From Chelonobacter oris (GTDB lineage Bacteria; Pseudomonadota; Gammaproteobacteria; Enterobacterales; Pasteurellaceae), in assembly GCF_000772535.1 (NCBI RefSeq), contig NZ_JSUM01000003.1:372001-436000 (forward strand): a stretch of 64,000 nucleotides of DNA, read 5' to 3'. The notes under the pieces are model-generated. The model saw only the letters and a program-made list of their open reading frames with translations. It did not search any database and was not told where the DNA came from. The translations under genes and the position numbers were made by a program. Below, piece by piece: positions 27,685-36,619 of the stretch; position 1 is the first letter of the stretch, and each line of letters opens with the position of its first letter.

Positions 27685-27719
27685 AAAAAAATCCACAATA
27701 ATAGATTGTGGATTTTTTT
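27685..27719 (+). terminator. Rho-independent terminator of folE
   Basis: The arms ATCCACAAT and ATTGTGGAT with a 5-nt loop are flanked by A and T runs, so it can work in both directions. Confidence 0.85.
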
Positions 27720-28402
27720 ATGTCTGAAAACCATCCGATTTATCCTTCCGTTTTTCCATCTCTTTAATAAAAATACTATTTACTTATTTGCTTAATTTGA
27801 TTTGCCTAAACAAACCGCCCATTTTTATTTTTTGCTTTACTCAAGCATAACAATTATTTTTTAGATGAGGATAACCATCTCAATTACCGTGTGACAATGC
27901 ATGGAAAACAGCATTTTCCATAGAATGGTGCTGCCTTTTAGACTGTGCATAAGTCTGTGATTTACTTATATCGTAGCAGTCACTAACCGGATAACCAATT
28001 TCGCATAATGTATATTATGTTAAATTATGAAGATAAGTAAGTCACTTTTATGTCACATCAATGACTGCTCTGTTTTGTGACGTTGTTTCTTGTTGATGTT
28101 ATTTTTATTAGGAATGTGCCGTTATCATTTTGCAATTTAGGACGTTTTTGAAGATAAAGATAGTTGATGAATATGTGTGATTTATTCTGGCGGCTGTAAC
28201 ACAGCGGTTATTTTTATTTATTTTCTACAAATGATAACGGTTATGATTGTTTTATTTATTAATGAGTTACATTTTGTTTTTTGTGTTTTTCGCTTTTATT
28301 TGGCGAAAATTGGGGGTATTATATGCAAGATAATTACTATTAAATAGTGCTGTTTTAATCGTTTTATCCAACAATCACTCACTTTTTGAAAAGGATGTAG
28401 CT
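27720..28402. other. Gene-free terminus region carrying dif
   Basis: No open reading frame here has a convincing start and ribosome-binding site. It contains the dif site, a hairpin ATGGAAAA/TTTTCCAT at 27901-27921, an 8-bp inverted pair AGCAGTCA (27975-27982) and TGACTGCT (28062-28069) flanking dif, and a weak Fur-like palindrome TGATAACGGTTATGA at 28232-28246 upstream of the ferritins. Confidence 0.6.
27998..28025 (+). other. dif: dif chromosome dimer resolution site (XerC/XerD)
   Basis: The 28 bp match 25 of 28 positions of E. coli dif. The XerC arm reads ATTTCGCATAA (E. coli GGTGCGCATAA), the central region TGTATA is identical, and the XerD arm TTATGTTAAAT is identical. XerCD recombine here to resolve chromosome dimers at division, activated by FtsK. 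The site lies in the gap between folE and the ferritin genes, with matS-type motifs on both sides. Confidence 0.93.
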
Positions 28403-28891
28403 ATGTTAGACAAAAAAGTCATCAATAAGCTAAATGAACAAATTAACCTTGAGTTCTACTCTTCTAATTTATATCTGCAAATGAGTGCATGGTGTTCGCA
28501 AAAAGGATTTGAAGGCGCTGCACAGTTCCTGCTGAGACACGCAGACGAAGAGATGCAGCATATGCAAAAACTGTTTCAATATTTGAATGATACCGGGATT
28601 ATGCCGGTACTGGGCGAGCTGGATGCGCCGAAAGCCGAATTTGCTTCATTGAAAGAAGTATTTGAGCTGACGCTGGAACATGAAAAGCTGATTACCAAAA
28701 AAATCAATAAACTGGTTGAAGTCACTTTCGAGTGCGGTGATCAATCCAGTTTTAATTTTTTACAATGGTATGTTGCCGAGCAGCACGAAGAAGAAAAGTT
28801 GTTTAACGGCATTTTAGATAAATTTAATTTACTGGGCGACTCCGGTTTATCGCTCTATTTTATTGACAAAGAATTGGCAACCTTACAATAA
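28403..28891 (+). CDS. ftnA: Non-heme ferritin, first of a tandem pair
   Basis: A 162-residue 24-mer iron-storage ferritin. All ferroxidase residues are present at E. coli FtnA positions: E17, E50, H53, E94, with A-E-Q-H-E-E-E giving E126, Q127, E129 and E130. AAGGATG precedes the ATG. The second ferritin begins 11 bp downstream, so mixed 24-mers are possible. The tandem arrangement is known from H. influenzae HI1384/HI1385. Confidence 0.95.
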   Translation: MLDKKVINKLNEQINLEFYSSNLYLQMSAWCSQKGFEGAAQFLLRHADEEMQHMQKLFQYLNDTGIMPVLGELDAPKAEFASLKEVFELTLEHEKLITKKINKLVEVTFECGDQSSFNFLQWYVAEQHEEEKLFNGILDKFNLLGDSGLSLYFIDKELATLQ

Positions 28892-28902
28892 GGAGACTCA
28901 CC

Positions 28903-29418
28903 ATGTTATCGAAAAAAATTATTGCCGCACTGAATGAACAACTCAATTTAGAATTTTTTTCTTCCAATCTCTATTTGCAAATGAGTGCCTGGTGTGAGAA
29001 AAAGGGCTTTCCGGGCGCTGCACAATTTTTATTGGCCCATGCCGATGAAGAAATGCAACATATGCGCCGTTTGTTCACCTATCTGACGGAAACCGGCGCA
29101 TTGGCAGTTATCGGAAAAATCGACGCACCGCAATCGGATTTTGAATCGCTGAAAGCAATTTTTGAATTAACCTATCAGCACGAAAAACTGGTCACATCAA
29201 AAATCAATGAATTGGTCGAGATCACATTCCAAGAAAAAGACTTCTCTTCTTTCAACTTTTTGCAATGGTATGTCGCCGAACAGCATGAAGAAGAAAAATT
29301 GTTCAGTGGTATTTTGGACAAATTTAATCTGGTCGGCACCGATGGCCGTGGTCTGTATCACATTGATGCCGATTTGGCGACATCTGCCGCTGAAACCACC
29401 GTTGACTCAGGCAATTAA
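28903..29418 (+). CDS. ftnB: Non-heme ferritin, second of a tandem pair
   Basis: A 171-residue ferritin clearly homologous to the preceding gene along its whole length, with the same ferroxidase residues (E17, [19 protein letters not shown]). Its C-terminus is about 9 residues longer and polar. AAGGAG lies 8 bp before the ATG, and the gene is surely co-transcribed with the first. The symbol follows H. influenzae usage; it is not E. coli FtnB, which lacks some ferroxidase ligands. Confidence 0.93.
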   Translation: MLSKKIIAALNEQLNLEFFSSNLYLQMSAWCEKKGFPGAAQFLLAHADEEMQHMRRLFTYLTETGALAVIGKIDAPQSDFESLKAIFELTYQHEKLVTSKINELVEITFQEKDFSSFNFLQWYVAEQHEEEKLFSGILDKFNLVGTDGRGLYHIDADLATSAAETTVDSGN

Positions 29419-29436
29419 CACAGCACAATAAAAGAT

Positions 29437-29634
29437 CTAAAGCCCGCATTCAATAACGGGCTTTTCCTTAATAAAACTCCGACTGCTCTGCTTCTCATTT
29501 TGCGCCGTATGACTATCACGCACCGCTTGTGGTGTTTGATAATGGCAAGTGCGGTATAGAAATGCACTGATAAGAATTAGCATTGCGATCAAGAGTTGAA
29601 TTAAGCGTTTTTTGGTCAGTTTTTCTGCGGCCAT
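29437..29634 (-). CDS. Small single-helix protein of unknown function
   Basis: A 65-residue reading frame, MAAEKLTKKR followed by one hydrophobic helix (about residues 11-27) and a polar tail, so it would be a small membrane-anchored protein with the tail in the periplasm. The Shine-Dalgarno is weak. The final codons run through the ferritin terminator hairpin, which is bidirectional, so the gene would end inside its own terminator. I do not recognise the family. It may be a genuine small gene between ftn and fnr, or chance. Confidence 0.45.
   Translation of the reverse strand: MAAEKLTKKRLIQLLIAMLILISAFLYRTCHYQTPQAVRDSHTAQNEKQSSRSFIKEKPVIECGL
29440..29466 (+). terminator. Terminator of the ferritin operon
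   Basis: The arms AAGCCCG and CGGGCTT with a 10-nt loop are followed by TTCC and preceded by A residues. The T tract is short. Confidence 0.7.
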
Positions 29635-29690
29635 TTGCGTACCCGATAAATTTTAATACTTCTTATATAATGTAAATAATGCTAGAATTA

Positions 29691-29704
29691 TTGAGGTAGA
29701 TCAA
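29691..29704. promoter_or_regulatory. Candidate FNR box in the fnr promoter
   Basis: TTGAG-GTAG-ATCAA differs from the FNR consensus TTGAT-N4-ATCAA at one position. It lies just downstream of a candidate -10 (TAGAAT, 29683-29688) and 26 bp before fnr, a position that fits autorepression as in E. coli. Confidence 0.6.
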
Positions 29705-29729
29705 TTTTTTTCTTAAAGGGTGTATAAAA

Positions 29730-30488
29730 ATGACCTCAACCAGTATTTCTGCTGTACGAATCCAATCCGGCGGCTGTGCGATTCATTGCCAAGAATGCAG
29801 TATCAGTACGTTATGTATTCCGTTCACATTGAATAATCAGGAATTGGATCAACTGGATAATATTATTGAGCGAAAAAAACCAATTCAAAAATCCCAAATT
29901 ATGTTTAAAGCCGGTGATCCGTTGCGCTCATTGTATGCGATTCGTTCCGGCACAATTAAAACCTACACGATTAGCGAAACCGGCGAAGAACAAATCACCT
30001 CTTTCCATCTTCCGGGCGATTTAGTCGGATTTGATGCCATCACCGATATGCGCCACCCGAGTTTTGCACAAGCCTTAGAAACCGCGATGGTCTGTGAAAT
30101 TCCGTTTGACATTTTAGATGATCTGGCCGGGAAAATGCCGAAATTAAGACAACAAATCATGCGCTTAATGAGTAGCGAAATCAAAAGCGATCAAGCAATG
30201 ATTCTGCTGCTGTCTAAAATGAATGCCGAAGAGCGGTTGGCGGCATTTATCAATAATTTGTCGCAACGCTACTCTGCACGCGGTTTCTCGTCCAAAGAGT
30301 TCGGTTTAACCATGACACGCGGCGACATTGCCAACTATCTGGGGCTGACGGTCGAAACCATCAGCCGTTTGTTGGGTCGTTTCAAAAAGAACGGTATTCT
30401 GTCGGTGCAAGGCAAATTCATTACCATCACGGATCCGGAAAAATTGCGTACATTGGCTGACGCGACAAAATGTAAAACTAATTTATAA
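29730..30488 (+). CDS. fnr: Fumarate/nitrate reduction regulator FNR
   Basis: A 252-residue oxygen-sensing CRP-family regulator. The 4Fe-4S ligands C20, C23, C29 and C122 are all present at E. coli positions, with an additional C16. The cyclic-nucleotide-fold domain spans residues about 30-160. The helix-turn-helix ([22 protein letters not shown]) is near-identical to E. coli, so it should read TTGAT-N4-ATCAA. AAAGGG precedes the ATG. uspE follows, as in E. coli. Confidence 0.97.
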   Translation: MTSTSISAVRIQSGGCAIHCQECSISTLCIPFTLNNQELDQLDNIIERKKPIQKSQIMFKAGDPLRSLYAIRSGTIKTYTISETGEEQITSFHLPGDLVGFDAITDMRHPSFAQALETAMVCEIPFDILDDLAGKMPKLRQQIMRLMSSEIKSDQAMILLLSKMNAEERLAAFINNLSQRYSARGFSSKEFGLTMTRGDIANYLGLTVETISRLLGRFKKNGILSVQGKFITITDPEKLRTLADATKCKTNL

Positions 30489-30586
30489 TACCTTTATAAT
30501 CAAAAAATTACCGAAGACGGTTGTTGTTTCACAAAATATCCTCTATATTTATAGTGTTCTCCCATTATGAATTTGGAGGTTATATC

Positions 30587-31549
30587 ATGCGTTTCAATAA
30601 TATCCTGGTTGTTATCGACCCTATGCTGGATACCCAGCCTAGCCTTTTACGGGCATTACACTTAGCCAAACAACTCAAAAAAGCGGATACGCCCGCTAAG
30701 CTGACTCTTTTCCTCTCGTTATACGATTTTTCATTTGAAATGAGCGCCATGCTGTCCTCGGAAGAGCGGGAAAGTATGCATAGCGGCATTATCGAACAGA
30801 AAAAAGAATGGCTGGAAGAGCTGATTCGACAAACGGTTCCGGCAGATTCCGGAATTGATATCGGCACTTCAGTCGTCTGGAAAAGTCGGGATTATGAAGC
30901 GATTATTGAGCAGGTCGACGCCGGAAAACACGATTTGGTCGTGAAGGAAGCCAAACCGGCGGAAGGGCTGGATGCCTTGATTTTTACGCCGACCGATTGG
31001 CAGCTGTTGCGTAAGTGCCCTTGTCCGGTCTTAATGGTAAAAGAGCATGAATGGCAGCCTGAAGGTCGAATTCTGGTGGCGGTAAATGTTGCTGACGATG
31101 AAGATTATCACGATATTCTGAATAAAAAACTGGTGAATGCCAGTCTGGATTTGGCAAATGTGCTTGCCGCAGGCCGCATTCATTTGGTTAGCGCCTACCC
31201 GACCACGCCGGTCAATATGGCAATTGATTTGCCGGAATTTAACCCGAATGCTTATACCGACAGTATTCGCGGGCAGCATTTAATCAATATGAAGGCACTT
31301 CGTCAGCATTTTTCGATTAATGAAGAGCATACGCATGTTGAAGAAGGTTTACCGGAAGAAGTGATTCCGCAAGTTGCGGAAAAAATTAAAGCCGAACTGG
31401 TGATTTTAGGAACAATCGGACGAACCGGATTGTCGGCGGCATTTTTAGGCAATACCGCGGAACATGTTATCGGCCGTTTGAATTGCGATGTTTTGGCAAT
31501 TAAACCGGATCCTTATGAATTAGAACAGATGAATGAGAGTCAGGATTGA
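30587..31549 (+). CDS. uspE: Universal stress protein E
   Basis: A 320-residue protein with two tandem Usp domains (about residues 1-150 and 155-310). The start MRFNNI at 30587 follows an ideal GGAGGT, and the in-frame ATG farther upstream is rejected. The second domain keeps the G-x-x-G-x9-G-N-T-A-E ATP-site pattern (G-R-T-G-L-S-A-A-F-L-G-N-T-A-E). It lies next to fnr as in E. coli, where UspE responds to growth arrest and stress. Confidence 0.94.
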   Translation: MRFNNILVVIDPMLDTQPSLLRALHLAKQLKKADTPAKLTLFLSLYDFSFEMSAMLSSEERESMHSGIIEQKKEWLEELIRQTVPADSGIDIGTSVVWKSRDYEAIIEQVDAGKHDLVVKEAKPAEGLDALIFTPTDWQLLRKCPCPVLMVKEHEWQPEGRILVAVNVADDEDYHDILNKKLVNASLDLANVLAAGRIHLVSAYPTTPVNMAIDLPEFNPNAYTDSIRGQHLINMKALRQHFSINEEHTHVEEGLPEEVIPQVAEKIKAELVILGTIGRTGLSAAFLGNTAEHVIGRLNCDVLAIKPDPYELEQMNESQD

Positions 31550-31564
31550 TTGAATCCGTCGTGT

Positions 31565-31595
31565 AAAAAGCTTCCTTTACGGAAGCTTTTTATTT
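31565..31595 (+). terminator. Terminator of uspE
   Basis: The arms AAAAAGCTTCC and GGAAGCTTTTT form a perfect 11-bp stem with a 5-nt loop and trailing T residues. Confidence 0.9.
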
Positions 31596-31635
31596 GTCCT
31601 ATAAAACCGCACTTTGCCTTTCTTGCATATTATTG

Positions 31636-31654
31636 ATTGATAATTATTATCAAT
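31636..31654. promoter_or_regulatory. Perfect Fur-type palindrome upstream of dps
   Basis: ATTGATAATTATTATCAAT is a perfect 19-bp palindrome that contains the full 7-1-7 Fur motif TGATAATnATTATCA. It ends 119 bp before dps, upstream of a TATAAT at 31691-31696. It may allow Fur, or another iron or peroxide regulator of the same superfamily, to control dps. Confidence 0.7.
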
Positions 31655-31773
31655 TTAATTGAATTTGTTAGGTTTTACCTATTAAAACCATATAATTTAG
31701 TCATTTGAACCGAATCTGCTTTTTTTATATACTGATTCACGTAAGTTAAACATGGATATTAAGGAGCAATAAA

Positions 31774-32244
31774 ATGACAACCAATATTGGATTAGATCAG
31801 GGAAAGTCAGTAAAGTTGGCGGAAAAATTAAACGTTCTGCTGGCAAACTATCAGGTTTTTTACATGAATGTGCGCGGTTATCATTGGAATATTACCGGTC
31901 CTAACTTCTTTGAATTGCACGCAAAATTTGAAGAAATTTATAATGATCTGGTAATTAAGGTAGACGAAATTGCGGAACGCATTCTCACCTTGGGGCAAAG
32001 ACCGCTACACTCTTTCACCGATTATTTGGCGATTTCAGGCATTCAATCCCATATCAATGCAGTGACCGACCAAGAAACATTACAAGGTACAATGGACGGC
32101 TTCAAATCATTGTTGATTTTACAGCGTGAAATCTTATCGCTGGCAGCAGATGCCGATGATGAAGGAACCGCATCACAGATGAGTGATTATATCAAAGAGC
32201 AAGAAAAGCTGATTTGGATGTTGAACGCCACTTCGGCCAGATAA
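31774..32244 (+). CDS. dps: Dps-family DNA-protecting ferritin
   Basis: A 156-residue Dps protein forming 12-mers that oxidise and store iron and protect DNA. The inter-subunit ferroxidase ligands lie in H-W-N-I-T-G-P-N-F-F-E-L-H-A-K-F-E-E-I-Y near residue 37 and D-E-I-A-E-R near 65. The N-terminus is short and lacks a Lys-rich tail, so direct DNA binding may be weak. AAGGAGC precedes the ATG. It is a single-gene unit between two terminators. Confidence 0.94.
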   Translation: MTTNIGLDQGKSVKLAEKLNVLLANYQVFYMNVRGYHWNITGPNFFELHAKFEEIYNDLVIKVDEIAERILTLGQRPLHSFTDYLAISGIQSHINAVTDQETLQGTMDGFKSLLILQREILSLAADADDEGTASQMSDYIKEQEKLIWMLNATSAR

Positions 32245-32267
32245 TTTTTTTGCTTATCGAGCTGGAA

Positions 32268-32300
32268 AAAACGGTATGTTGTTAAACATACCGTTTTATT
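32268..32300. terminator. Terminator between dps and the Usp gene
   Basis: The arms AAAACGGTATGTT and AACATACCGTTTT form a 13-bp perfect stem with a 4-nt loop. It is bidirectional and serves two convergent units. Confidence 0.85.
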
Positions 32301-32316
32301 CGTTATTGACACCGAG

Positions 32317-32742
32317 TTAGCGCAGAATCAGAATCGGCTTGCGACTATAACGCGCCACTTTCACCGTATTGGAACTCAACCCTTCTTTATTATCATCTTT
32401 AGACGCCATCATAATGATCAAATCGACATTTTTTTCATCGGCGACCCGATTGACTTCTTCGTAGATAGTGCCGTAAGCAACGATATGCTGTACTTTGCTT
32501 TCTGCCGGAAATACATCACGGGTAAATTCATGCAGCTTTTTATTGGCTTCCGCTAAAACTTCTTTGTCAAAATTAGTCGGCAGAAACGAAGAAACAATAC
32601 TGTTGCTCGGTGCCGAAACGATGCCCGCAACACGATAAATCGTGTCCGGGTTGTTTTTAGTCATCTCAAGTGCGGTTTCCGCTAATTTTTTAGCTTGCGG
32701 AATATAACCGAGATCAATAACAATCAGGATATTTTTAAACAT
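32317..32742 (-). CDS. UspA-type protein linked to a TRAP transporter (TeaD-like)
   Basis: A 141-residue single-domain universal stress protein, beginning M-F-K-N-I-L-I-V-I-D-L-G-Y-I. The C-terminal ATP-site pattern is altered: S-K-D-D-N-K-E-G-L-S-S-N-T-V-K-V-A-R-Y-S. It overlaps the TRAP permease gene by 8 bp, so expression is coupled. In Halomonas elongata the Usp protein TeaD is similarly encoded with the TeaABC TRAP transporter and tunes its activity. A comparable role is inferred here. Confidence 0.85.
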   Translation of the reverse strand: MFKNILIVIDLGYIPQAKKLAETALEMTKNNPDTIYRVAGIVSAPSNSIVSSFLPTNFDKEVLAEANKKLHEFTRDVFPAESKVQHIVAYGTIYEEVNRVADEKNVDLIIMMASKDDNKEGLSSNTVKVARYSRKPILILR

Positions 32743-35401
32743 AGGAATTACTCCGTTCCGATAACAATTTACGTCGTCTTTGAATAAACGCCAACCCGGC
32801 CAATAGCGCCAAAGCCGGGATAAACATCAGCTCTTTCGGCAATGTATTGTGACGCGGTAACGCAACGTATAAAATGGTCTGATCCCAGTTTAACCCCGCT
32901 TTTGACGCTTCAGAATCCATTTGGGCATCATCAATAATGATTTTATCGATCATCTCTCCGTCCACTTCGATTTTTTCCCCGGCGTTCAGTAAGGTTAAGC
33001 CCAAATTCTGAACCCGCTCTTGCCCACTGTTTCCTTGCGGTACCTTCAACTGTGCAAAGAACTCAATCGGTGTCCCGTATTGGTTGATTCCGGCAACTTT
33101 CATTGTCAGCCGCTCCCCTACCGGTGCGTTAGCGATTTCTTCAACCATATGTACCGGTTTGATATAGCGTTCCGTCGGCGAGATATACTCCATGAAAAAG
33201 CCCGGACGGAACAGCATAAAGGAAATCAGCAACAGCAAAACCGTTTCCCACCATCTATTGTGATGGAAGAAATAGCGCATACTGGCGGCAGTAAAGGCCA
33301 ATATCGCAATAGTGGAGATAATAAAGACAATAATCCCTTTCAGCAATCCGATATCAATTAACAACAAATCGGTATTGAAAATAAACAGGAACGGTAAAAG
33401 TGCGGTACGCAGGCTGTAGGCAAAAGCAATTAGCCCGGTTTGAATCGGTTTACCGCCGGAAACCGCCGCCGCTGCAAACGATGCCAATCCGACCGGCGGC
33501 GTAACGTCCGCCATAATGCCGAAATAAAACACGAATAAATGCACTGCAACTAAAGGTACAATCAGTCCGTTTTGGCGGCCGACTTCAACGATAACCGCAG
33601 CCATTAACGAGGAAACCACAATATAGTTTGCGGTTGTCGGCAGCCCCATACCTAGAATTAAGCTAAACATGGCAACCAGAATCAACATCAGCAAAATATT
33701 ACCCATCGATAAGAATTCGATAATACTCGACAGCTGTACGCCGAAACCGGTCAGCGCAACGACACCGACAATAATCCCGGCGGTTGATGTTGCGATACCG
33801 ATACCGATCATATTACGGGCGCCACTCTCCAGACCGGTAACCAAGTCATTGAAGCCTTGTTTGGTTGCTCGCCAGATTTCGCCCTGTTTACGATAAAAAT
33901 GCAGGATTGGGCGTTGTGTCAATAAAATAAAACACAATGCGATGCTGCCCCAGAAGGCGGAAAGCCCCGGCGACATTCGTTCAATCATCAAACACCAGAT
34001 TAAAATCACCACCGGCAACAGGAAATGCAGCCCGGCATTGACAGTCGGTTTAACCGACGGCAGTTTGACGACCGGTGAATTCGGATCATCAATCTCCAAA
34101 TCTTTAAATCGGGAAACCCGTTTCAATAAAAACAGATAAACGGCGGAAACAATGACGGCGACAATTGCCAACGAATGCTCAGGCGAAACTTGTTTTATCC
34201 ATGACAATCCGTATTCAATGGCAAAATACAGCACACAGATCGTAATAAAACTACCCAATGCCCGCAACAGGCTGATAACCCAAGGTTTTGCCGCATCCGC
34301 CCGTTCAAGGCCTTGCAGATTCATTTTGCAGGCCTCCAAATGCACGATATAAACCAGCGCAATATAGGAAATAACCGCAGGCAAAAAGGCATGAGTGATC
34401 AATTGGTTATACGGCATATTGACATATTCGATCATCAAAAATGCGGCAGCCCCCATTACCGGCGGCATAATTTGCCCGTTAACCGAAGATGCTACCTCTA
34501 CCGCACCGGCTTTTTCCGCTGAAAAACCAACCCGTTTCATCATCGGTATGGTAAAGGTGCCGGTTGTGACGACATTGGCAATCGATGAGCCGGAAATCAA
34601 GCCGGTCAAGCCGGAAGCCACCACCGCCGCTTTCGCCGGCCCGCCGCGGAAATGCCCCAAATAGGCAAATGCGGTTTTAATGAAATAGTTCCCTGCACCG
34701 GCTTTATCCAGCAATGCGCCGAACAAAACAAACAGGAAGACATATTTGGTGGAAACCCCTAACGCCACCCCGAAAACACCTTCGGTCGTAATCCATTGTT
34801 GGTTGATAATATGTGACAGGCTGCCGGTACGGTGGCTGATAATCCAGTCGGACGGAAAATATTGTCCGAAATAGTTATACAGCAAAAATACCGTTGCAAT
34901 AATCACCAGCGGCAAGCCTAAACTGCGTCGAGTCGCTTCCAGCAGCAATAGAATCCCGATAATACCGACAACAATGTCTTGCGTGTTCGGCGCACCGAAA
35001 CGGGTAATTAGGCTATCGTAGAAAAACAGATAATATGAAGCGCAAAAGACTGCAACCACAGCAAAAATCCAGTCTTGCACCGGCACACGGTGAATCGGCG
35101 AGGATTTAAATGCCGGATATGAAAGGTATGCCAAAAACAAGGCAAATGCCAGATGAATTGAACGGGCTTTGGTATCGTCAAACACAACATTAATCGATCC
35201 TAAACCGATTGTCCGCAATGCTTCCTGAAAAACAAAAGGCAAGGGGGAAGCATAATAAATTTGAAATAATGACCAAAGAATTGCGACCCCGAAAATTAAT
35301 TTTTTAGTAAAACCATAGGGATTGCGACCACCGGAGTCGTTCGCCGCCACCATGTCCTGCAAATCATCCTGGTCAAAGGTTTTATTTTTTGTCTCTAACA
35401 T
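32735..35401 (-). CDS. TRAP transporter fused permease (TAXI type, 4TM/12TM) with DUF3394 C-terminus
   Basis: An 888-residue fusion of the small and large TRAP permeases. The ATG at 35401 follows AAAAGGA. Several N-terminal helices are followed by the large-permease region with L-I-S-G-S-S-I-A-N-V-V-T-T-G-T near residue 280, G-M-G-L-P-T-T-A-N-Y near 570 and a P-P-V-G-L-A-S-F motif near 620. The last 180 residues hold a soluble DUF3394-type domain between two final helices. Fused permeases work with TAXI binding proteins, and one is encoded just upstream. The substrate is unknown. Confidence 0.92.
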   Translation of the reverse strand: MLETKNKTFDQDDLQDMVAANDSGGRNPYGFTKKLIFGVAILWSLFQIYYASPLPFVFQEALRTIGLGSINVVFDDTKARSIHLAFALFLAYLSYPAFKSSPIHRVPVQDWIFAVVAVFCASYYLFFYDSLITRFGAPNTQDIVVGIIGILLLLEATRRSLGLPLVIIATVFLLYNYFGQYFPSDWIISHRTGSLSHIINQQWITTEGVFGVALGVSTKYVFLFVLFGALLDKAGAGNYFIKTAFAYLGHFRGGPAKAAVVASGLTGLISGSSIANVVTTGTFTIPMMKRVGFSAEKAGAVEVASSVNGQIMPPVMGAAAFLMIEYVNMPYNQLITHAFLPAVISYIALVYIVHLEACKMNLQGLERADAAKPWVISLLRALGSFITICVLYFAIEYGLSWIKQVSPEHSLAIVAVIVSAVYLFLLKRVSRFKDLEIDDPNSPVVKLPSVKPTVNAGLHFLLPVVILIWCLMIERMSPGLSAFWGSIALCFILLTQRPILHFYRKQGEIWRATKQGFNDLVTGLESGARNMIGIGIATSTAGIIVGVVALTGFGVQLSSIIEFLSMGNILLMLILVAMFSLILGMGLPTTANYIVVSSLMAAVIVEVGRQNGLIVPLVAVHLFVFYFGIMADVTPPVGLASFAAAAVSGGKPIQTGLIAFAYSLRTALLPFLFIFNTDLLLIDIGLLKGIIVFIISTIAILAFTAASMRYFFHHNRWWETVLLLLISFMLFRPGFFMEYISPTERYIKPVHMVEEIANAPVGERLTMKVAGINQYGTPIEFFAQLKVPQGNSGQERVQNLGLTLLNAGEKIEVDGEMIDKIIIDDAQMDSEASKAGLNWDQTILYVALPRHNTLPKELMFIPALALLAGLAFIQRRRKLLSERSNSYV

Positions 35402-35482
35402 CGTCCTTTTCCCTATTAAAATTCCAAACTGCAAAGGCAGGGATTAATCCCTGCCTTTATTTCATGATATTAAACGGATAAA

Positions 35483-36442
35483 TTACATCCATCCTCTTTC
35501 TTTGTAATAACGTACCGCACCGTCATGTAATGGCGCAGATAATGCGTTTTTGATCATTTCTTCTTCTTTCAGATTGGCAAATGCCGGGTGTAAACGTTTG
35601 AAACGATCGAAGTTGTCGAATACCGCTTTGACAACGGCATAAACTTGGTCGTCGCTGACATCGCTTGAGCTGACTAGCGTGGCGTAAACCCCGAAAGTGT
35701 TGGTCGGCTCGTCAGAACCGGCATATAAACCGCCCGGGATAACCGCTTTGGCATAATAACTGTGATCGGCGACTAATTTATCAATCGCTTCGCCTTCAAC
35801 CGGTACCAAGTGGGTGGCACAAGAAGCGGCCGCTTCTTTCAAGGCACCGTTCGGGTGGCCGACATTATAGGTGATCGCATCCAGATTGTTATCACACATT
35901 ACGGACGCCATTTCCGCCGGTTTTAATTCGGAAGCCACACGGAAAGCGGAATCGTCCCAACCTTTCGCTGCCAAAATCACATTCATGGTTGCGCGGGTGC
36001 CGGAGCCCGGATCACCGACATTCACTCGTTTCCCCTTCAAATCATCAAATGAATTGATGCCGGAGTCATTGCGCGCCATCACGGTAAACGGTTCCGGGTG
36101 AATTGAGAAAACCGCTCTCAACTTGTCATTTTTCTTGCCTTCAAACGAGCTGGTGCCGTTATAGGCGTGATACTGCCAATCGGATTGGGCGATTCCCATA
36201 TCCATCTGTTTGCCGGCAATAGCGTTAAGGTTGGCAACAGAGGCGCCGGTAGAAGGAGCGTTACATTTAATTCCGCTTTTCGCCGAATCACGGTTCACCA
36301 ATTGGCAAATAGATTGCCCGACAACGTAATAAACACCGGTTTGACCGCCGGTACCGATTGTTACAAACTGCTCTGCCGCCAAGACGCTTGCAGATGCAGC
36401 CATTAATCCCGATACTAACGATAATTTAAAAAGTCTTTTCAT
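35483..36442 (-). CDS. TAXI-family TRAP solute-binding protein
   Basis: A 319-residue periplasmic protein. The ATG at 36442 follows AAGGAG and begins a signal peptide ending V-L-A-A. The TAXI hallmark F-V-T-I-G-T-G-G-Q-T-G-V-Y-Y lies near residue 27. Further family motifs are K-R-V-N-V-G-D-P-G-S-G-T-R near residue 142. It lies 81 bp upstream of the fused permease. Homologues bind glutamate, glutamine or related compounds, but the ligand here is not evident. An inverted repeat TTGATT/AATCAA (36483-36501) upstream may be an operator. Confidence 0.92.
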   Translation of the reverse strand: MKRLFKLSLVSGLMAASASVLAAEQFVTIGTGGQTGVYYVVGQSICQLVNRDSAKSGIKCNAPSTGASVANLNAIAGKQMDMGIAQSDWQYHAYNGTSSFEGKKNDKLRAVFSIHPEPFTVMARNDSGINSFDDLKGKRVNVGDPGSGTRATMNVILAAKGWDDSAFRVASELKPAEMASVMCDNNLDAITYNVGHPNGALKEAAASCATHLVPVEGEAIDKLVADHSYYAKAVIPGGLYAGSDEPTNTFGVYATLVSSSDVSDDQVYAVVKAVFDNFDRFKRLHPAFANLKEEEMIKNALSAPLHDGAVRYYKERGWM

Positions 36443-36619
36443 ATACAGCACTCCTTCTAAATTGTTATCCATCACACTAGGGTTGATTAGAGTAGAATCA
36501 AGCCGTCAACAATACAGCTTAACCGATAACATATACAAAGGTTATATAAATTGCAACTACAATTGCAGAACAGGAATTGTTTTTCTAATTAATTTAAGGT
36601 TTTTTTGACCAAAGATTAA

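Noticed and set aside
28077-28089. GTGACGTTGTTTC near dif as a matS site
   Set aside because: Two mismatches in one half-site.
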